Shown here piece after piece: positions 42,324 through 50,731 of a DNA stretch of 64,000 nt. Origin of the DNA: Oscillibacter sp. PC13 (GTDB taxonomy: Bacteria > Bacillota > Clostridia > Oscillospirales > Oscillospiraceae). The stretch spans positions 62,001-126,000 of the forward strand of contig NZ_FOXE01000005.1 in assembly GCF_900115635.1 (NCBI RefSeq). Direction: 5' to 3'. The position numbers were made by a program, and so were the translations under genes. Positions within the stretch are counted from its first letter, which is position 1. Every line of letters begins with the position of its first letter. The notes beneath the pieces are model-generated. The model made no database searches, had not been told where the DNA came from, and saw only the letters and a program-made list of their open reading frames with translations.

Positions 42324-42377
42324 AAAACCACATGTAAGGAGTTATCCACTGCTATGGAATATTTCCCCGCACCTCTT
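42255..42377 (+). repeat. Direct repeat, copy B (HTH 3' end plus recR 5' end)
   Basis: Partner of 41941-42063; here the recR part continues into the intact gene. The six differences are all single-base changes. Confidence 0.92.
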
Positions 42378-42953
42378 GAAAAACTGGTGGAGCAATTTGC
42401 CCGGCTGCCGGGCATCGGCGGCAAATCAGCCCAGCGCCTGGCCTTTTTTGTGCTGGGCCTGCCGGAGGCGGAGGCGCAGGAATTTGCCGACGCAATTCTC
42501 GACGCAAAAAAAAGCGTCACCTGCTGCCCGGTCTGCCAGAATTTTACCGCCGGCGGGCTATGCCCCATCTGTGCCTCTCCCAAGCGGGACAGGACCACCA
42601 TCTGCGTGGTGGCGGATCCGCGGGACGTGGCGGCCATTGAACGGAGCCGGGAGTACAACGGCCACTACCATGTGCTCCACGGCGTCATCTCTCCCATGAA
42701 CCACGTTGGGCCCGACGATTTGGCGATTAAGTCCCTGGTGGAACGGGTGGCCAAGGGCGGCGTGCAGGAGGTGATCATGGCCACGAATCCGGATACGGAG
42801 GGAGAGGCCACCGCCATGTACATCGCCCGGCTCTTAAAGCCCTTTGAGGTGCGGGTTACCCGATTGGCTTACGGAATTCCTGTGGGGGGACATCTGGAAT
42901 TTGCCGATGACGCCACGCTGATGCGGGCGCTGGAGGGCCGGCGGGAACTTTGA
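42354..42953 (+). CDS. recR: Recombination protein RecR
   Basis: 199-residue RecFOR pathway protein that helps load RecA at gaps. Helix-hairpin-helix LARLPGIGGKSAQRLA-type segment (about 14-30), Cys4 zinc finger CCPVC...GLCPIC (about 56-75), Toprim domain about 80-175 (VVADPRDVAAIE, TNPDTEGEATAMYI) and the C-terminal RLAYGIPVGGHLEFAD motif. Full family length. ATG 42354 is preceded by AAGGAG at a rather long 12-nt spacing. It is not next to dnaX, its usual neighbour; instead it follows the duplicated HTH gene. Confidence 0.96.
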   Translation: MEYFPAPLEKLVEQFARLPGIGGKSAQRLAFFVLGLPEAEAQEFADAILDAKKSVTCCPVCQNFTAGGLCPICASPKRDRTTICVVADPRDVAAIERSREYNGHYHVLHGVISPMNHVGPDDLAIKSLVERVAKGGVQEVIMATNPDTEGEATAMYIARLLKPFEVRVTRLAYGIPVGGHLEFADDATLMRALEGRREL

Positions 42954-42954
42954 A

Positions 42955-43000
42955 AAAACAAAACAGCGGCGGATGCAATGCATCCGCCGCTGTTTTTGCC
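42955..43000. terminator. Bidirectional terminator between recR and the MocR gene
   Basis: AAACAGCGGCGGATGC / GCATCCGCCGCTGTTT, 16-bp stem with minimal loop, A-run before and T-run after. Confidence 0.92.
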
Positions 43001-43048
43001 TGTCTGCCGGGCGGCCTTGCTGTGGGAAGGGCACGCCAGCCGGAAGGA

Positions 43049-44455
43049 TTACGTCTGGAAAATCTCCGCCAGCAGCGCCATGGCCTGTGGCAAGCGCTTC
43101 CCCTCCAGCCCGGCGTAGTTGATGACCAGCGTGTGGGCATAGGCGGGATTCGGCTGGGCGGCGTATTCAGACAGAAAGCCAAGGCGCACACCGCGGGCCT
43201 CTGCCCGCTGCCGCAGGTTCTCATCCGTGCAGGCGGTATCCAGCCGCAGAAGAAAGTGGAGGCCCGCCCCCTGCTCGGAGATGGTGATGCGGTTTGCAAA
43301 GGAACAGGTGCGGAAGGCCTCCAGCACCCGGGAACGGCGGAGACGGTATTCCTTCCGCATCCGGGCAAGATGCTGCTCATAATGGCCGCCGGTGAGAAAC
43401 CGGGCCAGCACGTGCTGATCCAGGGCGGGAACTGTGCAGGCGTAAAACCCAAGCTTTTGCCGGTACTGCTCCAGAAGCCGGGGCGGCAGAACCATGAAGC
43501 CCATTCGCATGGAGGGAGAGATGGTCTGGGAAAAGGTATTCATGTAAATGACCCGGCCCCCGTCGTCAATGCTCTGCAGAGTGGGGATGGGCCGCCCGGC
43601 AAAACGGAACTCACTGTCATAATCGTCCTCAATGATAATGCCGCCGGACCGCTCCGCCCAGCGCAGAAGTTCCTGACGCCGGCTGATGGGCGTTACAAGG
43701 CCGGTGGGATAGTGGTGGGAGGGGGACAGGTGAACGGCGGTAGCACCCGAGTGCTCCAGGGCCGCAATGCACAGGCCCTGTTCATCCAGCGGAACCGGGC
43801 GGCACTCCACGCGGCACTGGCGGTATACCTGCCGGATCTTGGGATAGCCGGGATCTTCCACAGCAAAAACCGTTCCCTGCCCCGGCAGGCGGCCGCTGTC
43901 CAGCAATTGGGCCAGCAGCAGGTACAAATACTCAGCCCCAGCGCCCACTACAATCTGTTGAGGAGAGACAGCCATTCCCTTATAAGCGCGCAGGTCGTCC
44001 GCCAGGGCCTGCCGCAGGGCAGAAAGCCCCTGATGGGGAACCGGCTGCAGCAGGGCCTCCCGGTCCTCGCTGAGGACCTGCCGTGTCAGTCGAGCCCAGG
44101 TGGCCACCGGAAAACGGGAGGTGTCCACACGGTTGCTCTTCAGATCCAGCACCCAGTCAGGCGGCTGCTCCGGCGGGGGCAGCGGCACCGGGGTGCCGGC
44201 AGCTGACGGCTGCTCCACCCGGGAGACAAAAAACCCCCGTTTGGGCAGGGTATAAACATATCCCTCTGCTTCCAGCTGCTGGTAAGCCCCCTCCACGGTG
44301 ATGACGGAGATACGCAGATGTTCCGCCAGTTTCCGCTTAGAAGGGAGCTGCTCCCCAGCGGGAAGAGCGCCGGAGAGGATGTCCGATCGGATACAGCGGT
44401 AGAGATATTCGTACAGGGGCAGACCGCCCCGCTCCTCCAGTGGATAGGTCAGCAT
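43049..44455 (-). CDS. MocR-type regulator (GntR HTH plus aminotransferase fold) with Lys-to-Gln at the PLP site
   Basis: 468 residues: GntR winged helix (about 10-78; LPSKRKLAEHLRISVITVEGAYQQLEAEG) joined by a Pro-rich linker (about 82-105) to a fold-type I aminotransferase domain. That domain keeps VGAGAEYLYLLLAQLL, SPSHHYPTG and IIEDDYDSEFRF. The Lys that forms the Schiff base with PLP in MocR/GabR/PdxR (SFSK or TFSK) is Gln here: TFSQTISPSMRMGF, codon CAG at 43526-43528, residue 310. It may bind PLP non-covalently or another ligand. Divergent from an ECF S-component gene, an arrangement known for PdxR-like control of vitamin B6 uptake. Confidence 0.9.
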   Translation of the reverse strand: MLTYPLEERGGLPLYEYLYRCIRSDILSGALPAGEQLPSKRKLAEHLRISVITVEGAYQQLEAEGYVYTLPKRGFFVSRVEQPSAAGTPVPLPPPEQPPDWVLDLKSNRVDTSRFPVATWARLTRQVLSEDREALLQPVPHQGLSALRQALADDLRAYKGMAVSPQQIVVGAGAEYLYLLLAQLLDSGRLPGQGTVFAVEDPGYPKIRQVYRQCRVECRPVPLDEQGLCIAALEHSGATAVHLSPSHHYPTGLVTPISRRQELLRWAERSGGIIIEDDYDSEFRFAGRPIPTLQSIDDGGRVIYMNTFSQTISPSMRMGFMVLPPRLLEQYRQKLGFYACTVPALDQHVLARFLTGGHYEQHLARMRKEYRLRRSRVLEAFRTCSFANRITISEQGAGLHFLLRLDTACTDENLRQRAEARGVRLGFLSEYAAQPNPAYAHTLVINYAGLEGKRLPQAMALLAEIFQT

Positions 44456-44501
44456 GGTGCCATCTCCTTTCTGACCTTATAAAAAAACGTAAAATTGGAT
44501 A

Positions 44502-44530
44502 TTTCAATCATACCATTTTTGCCGTATGAT
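44502..44530 (+). promoter_or_regulatory. Promoter of the ECF S-component gene
   Basis: TTTCAA (44502-44507), 17-bp spacer, TATGAT (44525-44530), inside the region shared with the divergent MocR gene. Confidence 0.6.
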
Positions 44531-44590
44531 GACAACCATCAATCGAACGGGCCTGTTCAAACCATGCATTTTGAAGGGGGAACCATCCAA

Positions 44591-45163
44591 ATGGAAAAGA
44601 CATTGGAACATTCTGCGGCAGTGGCACCGAGCCAGACGAGAAAGCTGGTGCTGACGGCGCTGTTTGCGGCGATGGCCTGCGTGGCCACCATGCTCATCCG
44701 GGTGCCGTCGCCAACGGACGGATATATGAATCTGGGAGATACGGTGGTGCTGCTGGGGGCCTATCTGCTGGGGCCGCTGTACGGCGCCGCCGCCGGCGGT
44801 ATTGGATCCGCACTGGCGGATTTGCTGGCCGGCTACCCAATGTACGTTCCGGCTACGCTGGTGATCAAAGCGGTGATGGCACTGGTGGCGGGACTGCTGT
44901 ATAAGGCCGTTGGAAAAACAAGCGTTCCGGGCGTGATTGCCTGCGGTGTTGTTGGGGAGGTACCCATGGTTGTGGGATACTGGCTGTTTGACGCCATTCT
45001 GGCTACCTCCGCCGGACAGAGTTTTGGCGTCAGTCTGGCGGGAACGGCCATCGGAATCCCAAGCAATCTAGTGCAGGCGGGCTTCGGCATCGCGGTTTCC
45101 ACACTGTTGGCATTGGCCCTGCGGAAGAGCAGTTATGTCCGACGCATATTTCCTATATTATAA
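44591..45163 (+). CDS. ECF transporter S component, probably for a B6-type vitamin
   Basis: 190-residue membrane protein with six predicted helices from residue 18 on, the size and topology of an energy-coupling-factor substrate-binding (S) subunit. Conserved features of the HmpT/PdxU-like group: the YMNLGDTVVLLGAYLLGPLYGAAAGGIGSALADLLAGY segment spans about residues 43-80, followed by PATLVIKAVMALVAGLLY. S components share an ATPase/T module encoded elsewhere (not in the window). ATG 44591 follows AAGGGGGAACCATCC. The divergent MocR gene points to pyridoxine or a related substrate; this is inference. Confidence 0.85.
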   Translation: MEKTLEHSAAVAPSQTRKLVLTALFAAMACVATMLIRVPSPTDGYMNLGDTVVLLGAYLLGPLYGAAAGGIGSALADLLAGYPMYVPATLVIKAVMALVAGLLYKAVGKTSVPGVIACGVVGEVPMVVGYWLFDAILATSAGQSFGVSLAGTAIGIPSNLVQAGFGIAVSTLLALALRKSSYVRRIFPIL

Positions 45164-45180
45164 TGTATAGCAATTCGCAC

Positions 45181-45222
45181 AAAAAAGCCCCGGCGGGTTC
45201 TAGAACCCGCCGGGGCCTTGTA
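45181..45222 (-). terminator. Terminator of the DUF975 gene (convergent region)
   Basis: GCCCCGGCGGGTTC / GAACCCGCCGGGGC, 14-bp perfect stem with loop TA; on the minus strand followed by TTTTTT. It may also stop the ECF gene from the left. Confidence 0.88.
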
Positions 45223-45252
45223 CATTGGATACGGAGTTGCTTGATGTGAGGT

Positions 45253-46104
45253 TCAGAAACGGCTGTTCCAGCCGTCTAAGCCGCCAAGATCGTCCGGCCC
45301 GCTGCTGCCTCCTACATGGCCGCCGGACACGCTGCCAAAACCAACACCGGAGGTCTGCTTGGCAATTTCAAAGTAACCCAACTCTGTGCACTGGTAGTTT
45401 GGCAGATAGAACAGCTGCACCGCCAGGGACCACAGGCTGCCAAGAAGCGTGGCACCCCAGAAATGGGGCATGGCGGCCAGCGCCTCTTCCACAGAGAAAA
45501 ACTGGCCGGAGAATACCATGTCTGCCGCACTTCTTGCTATGGGGACAATCAATGTCAAAGAGGGAATCGAGGCCAGCAGGCCCCAGCCAAAATAGCTCCA
45601 GTCCAGAACAAACAGCTGGCCTTTGTAACCGTAGGTTTGCTGCTTGCTCATATCCAGAGCCTCCATAATGCCGATGCCGGGATTTTCATAGAGGTTATAA
45701 AGTGCGAAGCGGTAACGGTAAGCGGCAATAACGCCGGGAATGACAAACAAAAGTGACCAAAGTGTGACAAAAGCATACATGACGATATTCAGCCCAATGA
45801 CTTTGCCCACGAAAGAAAAACCGTCAAACAGCGTCAGATATTCCGCCCGTTCGCCGCGGCGAATGGCCATGCAGTAGAGGACAAAGCCTGTGCCGAGGAT
45901 CATGCCCAGGAGGCTGGTGAGAACCGTGACAAAGGTTCCCAGAAGGCCGCTCTCTGTGCCGCCGGCAATGGAGTCCACCAGGTTCAACGCAGAAGTCAGA
46001 ATGAGATACAGCGCGGTAAAGCCCTTGGGACTGACCTGAGCAGTGTGCAGCAGGCTGCGCATCTGGGCCTTCAACGCCTTGCGATCCACAATTTGTGCCA
46101 TCAT
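45253..46104 (-). CDS. DUF975-family membrane protein
   Basis: 283-residue integral membrane protein with about six hydrophobic segments, matching the DUF975 family common in Firmicutes. An early soluble helix with DRKALKAQMR is followed by membrane pairs with the YRYRFALYNLYENP and GIMEALDMSKQQTYGYK motif between helices, and the LFVLDWSYFGWGLL segment typical of the family. The Gly/Ser-rich tail (about 255-280) is polar. Start ATG 46104 follows TTGGAGG. Monocistronic. No function is known for the family. Confidence 0.85.
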   Translation of the reverse strand: MMAQIVDRKALKAQMRSLLHTAQVSPKGFTALYLILTSALNLVDSIAGGTESGLLGTFVTVLTSLLGMILGTGFVLYCMAIRRGERAEYLTLFDGFSFVGKVIGLNIVMYAFVTLWSLLFVIPGVIAAYRYRFALYNLYENPGIGIMEALDMSKQQTYGYKGQLFVLDWSYFGWGLLASIPSLTLIVPIARSAADMVFSGQFFSVEEALAAMPHFWGATLLGSLWSLAVQLFYLPNYQCTELGYFEIAKQTSGVGFGSVSGGHVGGSSGPDDLGGLDGWNSRF

Positions 46105-46457
46105 AGGGTGTGTTCCTCCAACCATTCAAGAATATCGATACCGAATATCTCTATTATACTAAGTCTCCGTCCAAATAACAAGAGAACGGATAGGAGCTTT
46201 TGGAAGCCGACCGGAATCAGGGCGGTAAATACTACCCACATTTGGAAGAATTCGGGAAAAACAGAAAGAAACTGTTAAAAAGAGGATGGTTTTCCGCAAA
46301 AACAGTTGTTCACAGTCTGGACATTTTTTAAAAATAGGTGTAGAATCAAACGCAGTATGTGGTAGTTTTGCTAAATGCATGATGGCTCCGCCAGGGAAAG
46401 AGGCGGAGAATTATCATGTTTTGGCCGCTATCAAGGAGTAAAAATGAGGTGAAGACA
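46105..46457. promoter_or_regulatory. Divergent region before rnfC, with Rnf promoter
   Basis: 353 bp, no gene seen. Rnf operon promoter: TGGACA (46318-46323), 17 bp, TAGAAT (46341-46346), giving a leader of about 105 nt. The AT-rich part at 46140-46175 probably holds the minus-strand DUF975 promoter, not resolved. No Rex-type box was found. Confidence 0.6.
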
Positions 46458-47849
46458 ATGGCACAAGCATTCTTTGGCGGCGTTCATCCAAATGACATGA
46501 AAGCCGCGACCAATGAAAAGGCCATCGAACAGCTGGCTCCGCCAGCAATCGTGGTCATTCCCATGTCGATGCACTTTGGCGCACCGTGTACGCCCCTTGT
46601 CAAGGTTGGGGATCACGTAAAAGTGGGCCAGAAGATCGGCGAGTTCCGCGGCCTGGGTGCACCGATTCATGCCAGTGTTTCCGGCACGGTCAAGGCAGTG
46701 GAGCCGCGGCCCTATAATATGGGCGGCAATATGATGTCCGTTGTGATTGAGAACGATTTCCAGGACGAGCTCAGCGAGGAAGTTCAGGCCCCAGCAGATC
46801 CGGAAGCTCTGACGGTAGAGCAGATGGTAGAGGCTGTCAAGAACGCTGGCATCGTCGGCATGGGCGGCGCAACATTCCCCACCCATGTCAAGATTTCCGG
46901 CGGTATCGGTAAGGTGGATACCGTCATCATCAACGGTGCTGAGTGCGAACCCTATATCACTGGCGACCACCGCACGATGCTGGAGCGGCCTGAGGAGATC
47001 ATCGGCGGCGCTACATATCTGGCGAAAATGTTTGGTACTGATAAAGTGATTATCGGTGTTGAGGACAACAAGCAAAACGGCATTGACTCCATGAACAAGG
47101 TCATTGCAGAGAAAAATGCACCTGTGGTGGTGGAAGCCCTGCACTGCCGTTACCCTCAGGGCGGTGAGAAGCAGCTCTGCCAGGCCATTACCGGCAAGCA
47201 GGTGCCTCCCGGCGGACTGCCTGCCAACATCGGCTGCGCGGTGTTCAATATCAACACGACCTGTGCCATTTACCGGGCTGTTACGCAGGGCATGCCCGTA
47301 GTACGCAAGATTGTCACGGTTTCCGGATCCGGCGTCATTGACCCCAAGAATATCGAATGCCCCATCGGTACTCCGGTATCCAACCTGTTCGACGCGTGCG
47401 GCGGCCTGAAGGACGGCACCTATAAACTGATTATGGGCGGCCCCATGATGGGCATGGCCCAGTACACCACGGATGTCCCCGTGGGCAAGGGCACCGGCGC
47501 TATGCTGGCCTTCTGTGAAAACGAGGAGCAGACCGTGGAGCACCCCCAGTGCATCCGCTGCGGCAAGTGTGTTGCCGCCTGCCCCATGCACCTGGAGCCC
47601 CTGTTCATGTACCAGTATGCGGAAAAGGGCATGCTGGATGAGCTGAATGATGCGCACATTATGGACTGCATGGAATGCGGTGCCTGTGCCTATGCATGCC
47701 CGGCCCGGATGCATCTGACCCATATGTTCAAGACCGGCAAGCAGAAGCTCAAGGACAAGATGGCCGCTGACAAGGCCGCCGCCGAGGCCAAGAAGGCCGC
47801 GGAAGAGGCAAAGGCTGCAGAAGCGCAGAAGGAGGCTGTCAACAAATGA
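46458..47849 (+). CDS. rnfC: Rnf electron transport complex subunit C
   Basis: 463-residue peripheral subunit that takes up or delivers electrons to NAD(H). N-terminal RnfC barrel-sandwich region, an NADH/FMN-binding GMGGATFPTHVK motif near residue 135, ING-AECEPYITGDHR near 160, and two 4Fe-4S motifs CIRCGKCVAACPMHL near 360 and CMECGACAYACPARMHL near 400. The end (about 430-463) is a Lys/Ala/Glu-rich coiled tail. ATG 46458 follows GAGGTGAAGACA. First gene of rnfCDGEAB, overlapping rnfD by 4 bp. Confidence 0.97.
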   Translation: MAQAFFGGVHPNDMKAATNEKAIEQLAPPAIVVIPMSMHFGAPCTPLVKVGDHVKVGQKIGEFRGLGAPIHASVSGTVKAVEPRPYNMGGNMMSVVIENDFQDELSEEVQAPADPEALTVEQMVEAVKNAGIVGMGGATFPTHVKISGGIGKVDTVIINGAECEPYITGDHRTMLERPEEIIGGATYLAKMFGTDKVIIGVEDNKQNGIDSMNKVIAEKNAPVVVEALHCRYPQGGEKQLCQAITGKQVPPGGLPANIGCAVFNINTTCAIYRAVTQGMPVVRKIVTVSGSGVIDPKNIECPIGTPVSNLFDACGGLKDGTYKLIMGGPMMGMAQYTTDVPVGKGTGAMLAFCENEEQTVEHPQCIRCGKCVAACPMHLEPLFMYQYAEKGMLDELNDAHIMDCMECGACAYACPARMHLTHMFKTGKQKLKDKMAADKAAAEAKKAAEEAKAAEAQKEAVNK

Positions 47850-48865
47850 CGGATTACAAGAACTTAAAACTGATTGCAACGTCTTCTCCCCATATCCGCG
47901 GGGCGGAGACGACCCGATCCATCATGCTGGATGTTATCATTGCCATGGTACCTGCTTTGGCGTATGCCACCTGGCAGTTCGGATTTGAGGCGCTGCTGCT
48001 GACTGCGGTCTCCGTGGCAGGGTGCATGTTCTGGGAGTGGCTGTACCGCAAGCTGATGAAAAAGCCCCAGTCTGTGGGTGATTTGTCCGCAGTGGTTACA
48101 GGTATGCTGCTGGCCTTTGTCTGCCCCGCCTCTACGCCGCTGTGGATGATTATCATCGGCGATTTCTTCTCTATCGTGGTGGTGAAGCAGCTCTTTGGCG
48201 GTATCGGCAAAAACTTTGTCAACCCCGCGCTGGCTGGCCGGGCATTCCTGCTGGGCAGCTATGCCGGCGTGATGACCAGTTGGGTGGATCCCGCCCAGAA
48301 CAAGGCTCCGCTGTTCGGCGGCACCGTGGATGTGGTGACTGCGGCCACGCCGCTGGCTCTGATGAAGAGCGGTGACTTGGAGGCGTTGAGTCAGTACTCT
48401 GCCCTGGACATGTTCCTGGGCAAAATCCCGGGTTCTTTGGGTGAGGTTTCCGCCCTGCTGCTGATTGTGGGTGGGGTATACCTGATTTGGCGCAAGGTCA
48501 TCAACTGGCAGACTCCTGTGGCCTATATCGGTACAGTGGCCGTTCTGACATTCCTGTTCCCGCAACACGGCATGTCCGGCCTGAACTGGATGCTGTACAG
48601 CATCTTCGGCGGCGGCTTGATGTTGGGCGCCTTCTTCATGGCAACCGACTATGCCACCTCTCCTGTTACCAAGAAGGGCCAGTTGATCTTCGGCATCGGC
48701 TGCGGTCTGTTTACCGTGTTTATCCGCTACTTTGGCTCCTATAACGAGGGCGTCTGCTACTCCATTATGGTTATGAACCTGTTTGTGGCTTTGATTGACA
48801 AGTGCACGAAGCCCGCTCGTTTTGGTGTCGTAAAATCCGAGAAGAAGGAGGCGGCTGCGAAATGA
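47846..48865 (+). CDS. rnfD: Rnf electron transport complex subunit D
   Basis: 339-residue membrane subunit of the NqrB/RnfD family with about ten helices, carrying a covalent FMN on Thr. The DVVTAATPLALMK motif (about residue 158) contains the expected S/TGAT-like attachment site written here as TAAT. It lies within the ion-translocating membrane core. ATG overlaps the rnfC stop (ATGA), and its own stop overlaps the rnfG start, so the three are translationally coupled. Confidence 0.96.
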   Translation: MTDYKNLKLIATSSPHIRGAETTRSIMLDVIIAMVPALAYATWQFGFEALLLTAVSVAGCMFWEWLYRKLMKKPQSVGDLSAVVTGMLLAFVCPASTPLWMIIIGDFFSIVVVKQLFGGIGKNFVNPALAGRAFLLGSYAGVMTSWVDPAQNKAPLFGGTVDVVTAATPLALMKSGDLEALSQYSALDMFLGKIPGSLGEVSALLLIVGGVYLIWRKVINWQTPVAYIGTVAVLTFLFPQHGMSGLNWMLYSIFGGGLMLGAFFMATDYATSPVTKKGQLIFGIGCGLFTVFIRYFGSYNEGVCYSIMVMNLFVALIDKCTKPARFGVVKSEKKEAAAK

Positions 48866-49476
48866 GTAAGGAAGTCAAGACCAAGGAAAAGGTCAATATG
48901 GATCCCAAGTACATCACTACGCTGACCGTAACTCTGCTGGTTACCTGCGTGATTGTGGCTGCTGCCTTGGGACTGGTCAACAAAGTGACCGCGGGCCCCA
49001 TTGCGGCGGCAAACCTGGAAAAGACCAACGCCGCTCTGGCGTCTGTGTTCCAGGAGGCATCCGCACCCGAGTTCCCCGAAATGGAAGTGACGGAGGAAAT
49101 GGCAGCTGCAGCTGGCAGCTTCAGCACGACGGTTCAAAATGTCTACGAGGCGCAGGACGGCGGTCAGCTTATTGGCCATGCCGTGAAGATTGTGGCCTCC
49201 GGCTCCCAAGGCAGCATTGAGATGGTGGTTGGCATTGACGCGGAAGGCACGGTTACCGGTGTCTCCATCGTGGACAACGCCGAGACATCCGGCATTGGCT
49301 CCAGAGTTATGGAGAATGAAAACGGCGTACTGGATCAATTTGCCGGTAAGAGCGCGGCGGACGGAACCTTGACCGTGGGCAGCAATGTGGACGCCATCTC
49401 CGGCGCCACGGTGTCCAGCAAGGGCGTTACCGCTGGTGTCAACGGTGCACTGGCTGTGGCCGGTGTCATCGGCTGA
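48862..49476 (+). CDS. rnfG: Rnf electron transport complex subunit G
   Basis: 204 residues: one N-terminal membrane anchor (about 14-38) and an extracytoplasmic FMN-binding domain. The flavinylation motif is SGATVSS near residue 180 (FMN on the Thr). ATG 48862 overlaps the rnfD stop. Passes electrons between RnfB/ferredoxin side subunits and RnfD. Confidence 0.95.
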   Translation: MSKEVKTKEKVNMDPKYITTLTVTLLVTCVIVAAALGLVNKVTAGPIAAANLEKTNAALASVFQEASAPEFPEMEVTEEMAAAAGSFSTTVQNVYEAQDGGQLIGHAVKIVASGSQGSIEMVVGIDAEGTVTGVSIVDNAETSGIGSRVMENENGVLDQFAGKSAADGTLTVGSNVDAISGATVSSKGVTAGVNGALAVAGVIG

Positions 49477-49495
49477 GGAAGGGGGAGCATAGAAC

Positions 49496-50131
49496 ATGAA
49501 TTTTGGAAAACAGTTTAAGGAAGGCCTGATTACCAACAACCCCGTTTTGGTGCAGGTGCTGGGCATGTGCTCTACCATGGCAATCACCACCTCCTTCATG
49601 AACGGCTTGGGTATGGGCGTTGCCGTACTTATTATTCTGACGGCCTCCAACGTCGTCATCTCTGCAATTCGTAAAATTGTCCCCGATAAGATCCGGATTG
49701 CCATGTTTATCGTGGTTATCGCAGGCTTTGTGACTTGTGTGGATTTGCTGCTGCAGGCATTTGTTCCCGCCGTGGCTGCGTCCCTGGGCGTATTCATCCC
49801 GCTGATCGTGGTGAACTGCATCATCCTGGGCCGTGCAGAGTCCTTCTGCTATAAAAACGGTGTGGGCGCCTCTTTTGTGGACGGCATCTGCCAGGGCATC
49901 GGCTATACCGCGGTTTTGATGGTGATGTGTATCATTCGTGAGCTGTTGGGTGCCGGTACCTTCGGCGCCGGACTGCTGGGCCCCGATGCCAAGGGCATTC
50001 AGATTATCCCTGCGCAGTTCCCCGCCGGTATGCTGACCCTGCCGGTAGGCGGCTTCCTGGTGCTGGCCTGCCTGATCGCAGCCATGCAGTGGGCCCTTGC
50101 CAGACCCAAGAATAAGGAGGAGAGCAAATAA
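49496..50131 (+). CDS. rnfE: Rnf electron transport complex subunit E
   Basis: 211-residue six-helix membrane subunit of the NqrD/RnfE group; signatures LVQVLGMCSTMAITTS near residue 18 and VNCIILGRAESFCYKNGV near 105 with the Cys that helps hold a membrane iron-sulfur centre between RnfA and RnfE. RBS GGAAGGGGGAGC. Shares one base with rnfA. Confidence 0.96.
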   Translation: MNFGKQFKEGLITNNPVLVQVLGMCSTMAITTSFMNGLGMGVAVLIILTASNVVISAIRKIVPDKIRIAMFIVVIAGFVTCVDLLLQAFVPAVAASLGVFIPLIVVNCIILGRAESFCYKNGVGASFVDGICQGIGYTAVLMVMCIIRELLGAGTFGAGLLGPDAKGIQIIPAQFPAGMLTLPVGGFLVLACLIAAMQWALARPKNKEESK

Positions 50132-50718
50132 TGGAACAGATTACTAACCTTTTGGCCATTACCCTGGCAGCTATCCTGGCCAATAACTTTATCTTCTCCC
50201 AGTTCCTGGGCTGCTGCCCCTTCTTGGGCGTTTCCAAGAAGGTAGACACCGCTGTTGGCATGGGCATCGCCGTGACATTTGTTATGGGCTTGGCCTCCGC
50301 CGTGTGCTATGCAGTCAACCTTCTTCTGATAAATCTGGGCCTGGGCTATATGCAGACGGTGGCCTTCATCCTGGTCATTGCCGCTCTGGTGCAATTTATT
50401 GAGATGTTCCTGCAGAAGTCCATGCCGGCACTGTATACCGCATTGGGCGTGTACCTGCCCCTGATTACCACCAACTGCGCTGTGCTGGGCGTGGTGCTGC
50501 TGAATGTGCAGAATAATTACAATTTCATCGAGTCCGTGGTGTACGGCATCACCGGCGGCCTTGGCTTCCTGCTGGCCATCGTGCTGTTTGCCAGTATCCG
50601 GGAGCGTCTGGCGTTTGCCGATTATCCCAAGGCGTTTGATGGGTTCCCCATCGCCTTGGTCACCGCTGGCCTGATGGCTCTGGCTTTCATGGGCTTCTCC
50701 GGCCTGAAGGTCTGGTAA
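50131..50718 (+). CDS. rnfA: Rnf electron transport complex subunit A
   Basis: 195-residue membrane subunit paralogous to RnfE (NqrE/RnfA group). Signatures NNFIFSQFLGCCPFLGVSKK near residue 20 and LPLITTNCAVLGVVLLN near 105 with the conserved Cys pair. Inverted topology relative to RnfE; together they form the ion path. Confidence 0.96.
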   Translation: MEQITNLLAITLAAILANNFIFSQFLGCCPFLGVSKKVDTAVGMGIAVTFVMGLASAVCYAVNLLLINLGLGYMQTVAFILVIAALVQFIEMFLQKSMPALYTALGVYLPLITTNCAVLGVVLLNVQNNYNFIESVVYGITGGLGFLLAIVLFASIRERLAFADYPKAFDGFPIALVTAGLMALAFMGFSGLKVW

Positions 50719-50731
50719 GGAGGAGCGAGAA

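Noticed and set aside
42950..44206. A 418-codon open frame on the plus strand across the MocR gene
   Set aside because: Antisense to a two-domain regulator with intact HTH; begins inside the recR terminator hairpin.
46431..47879. A 482-codon open frame on the minus strand across rnfC
   Set aside because: Antisense shadow of a gene with unmistakable RnfC motifs.
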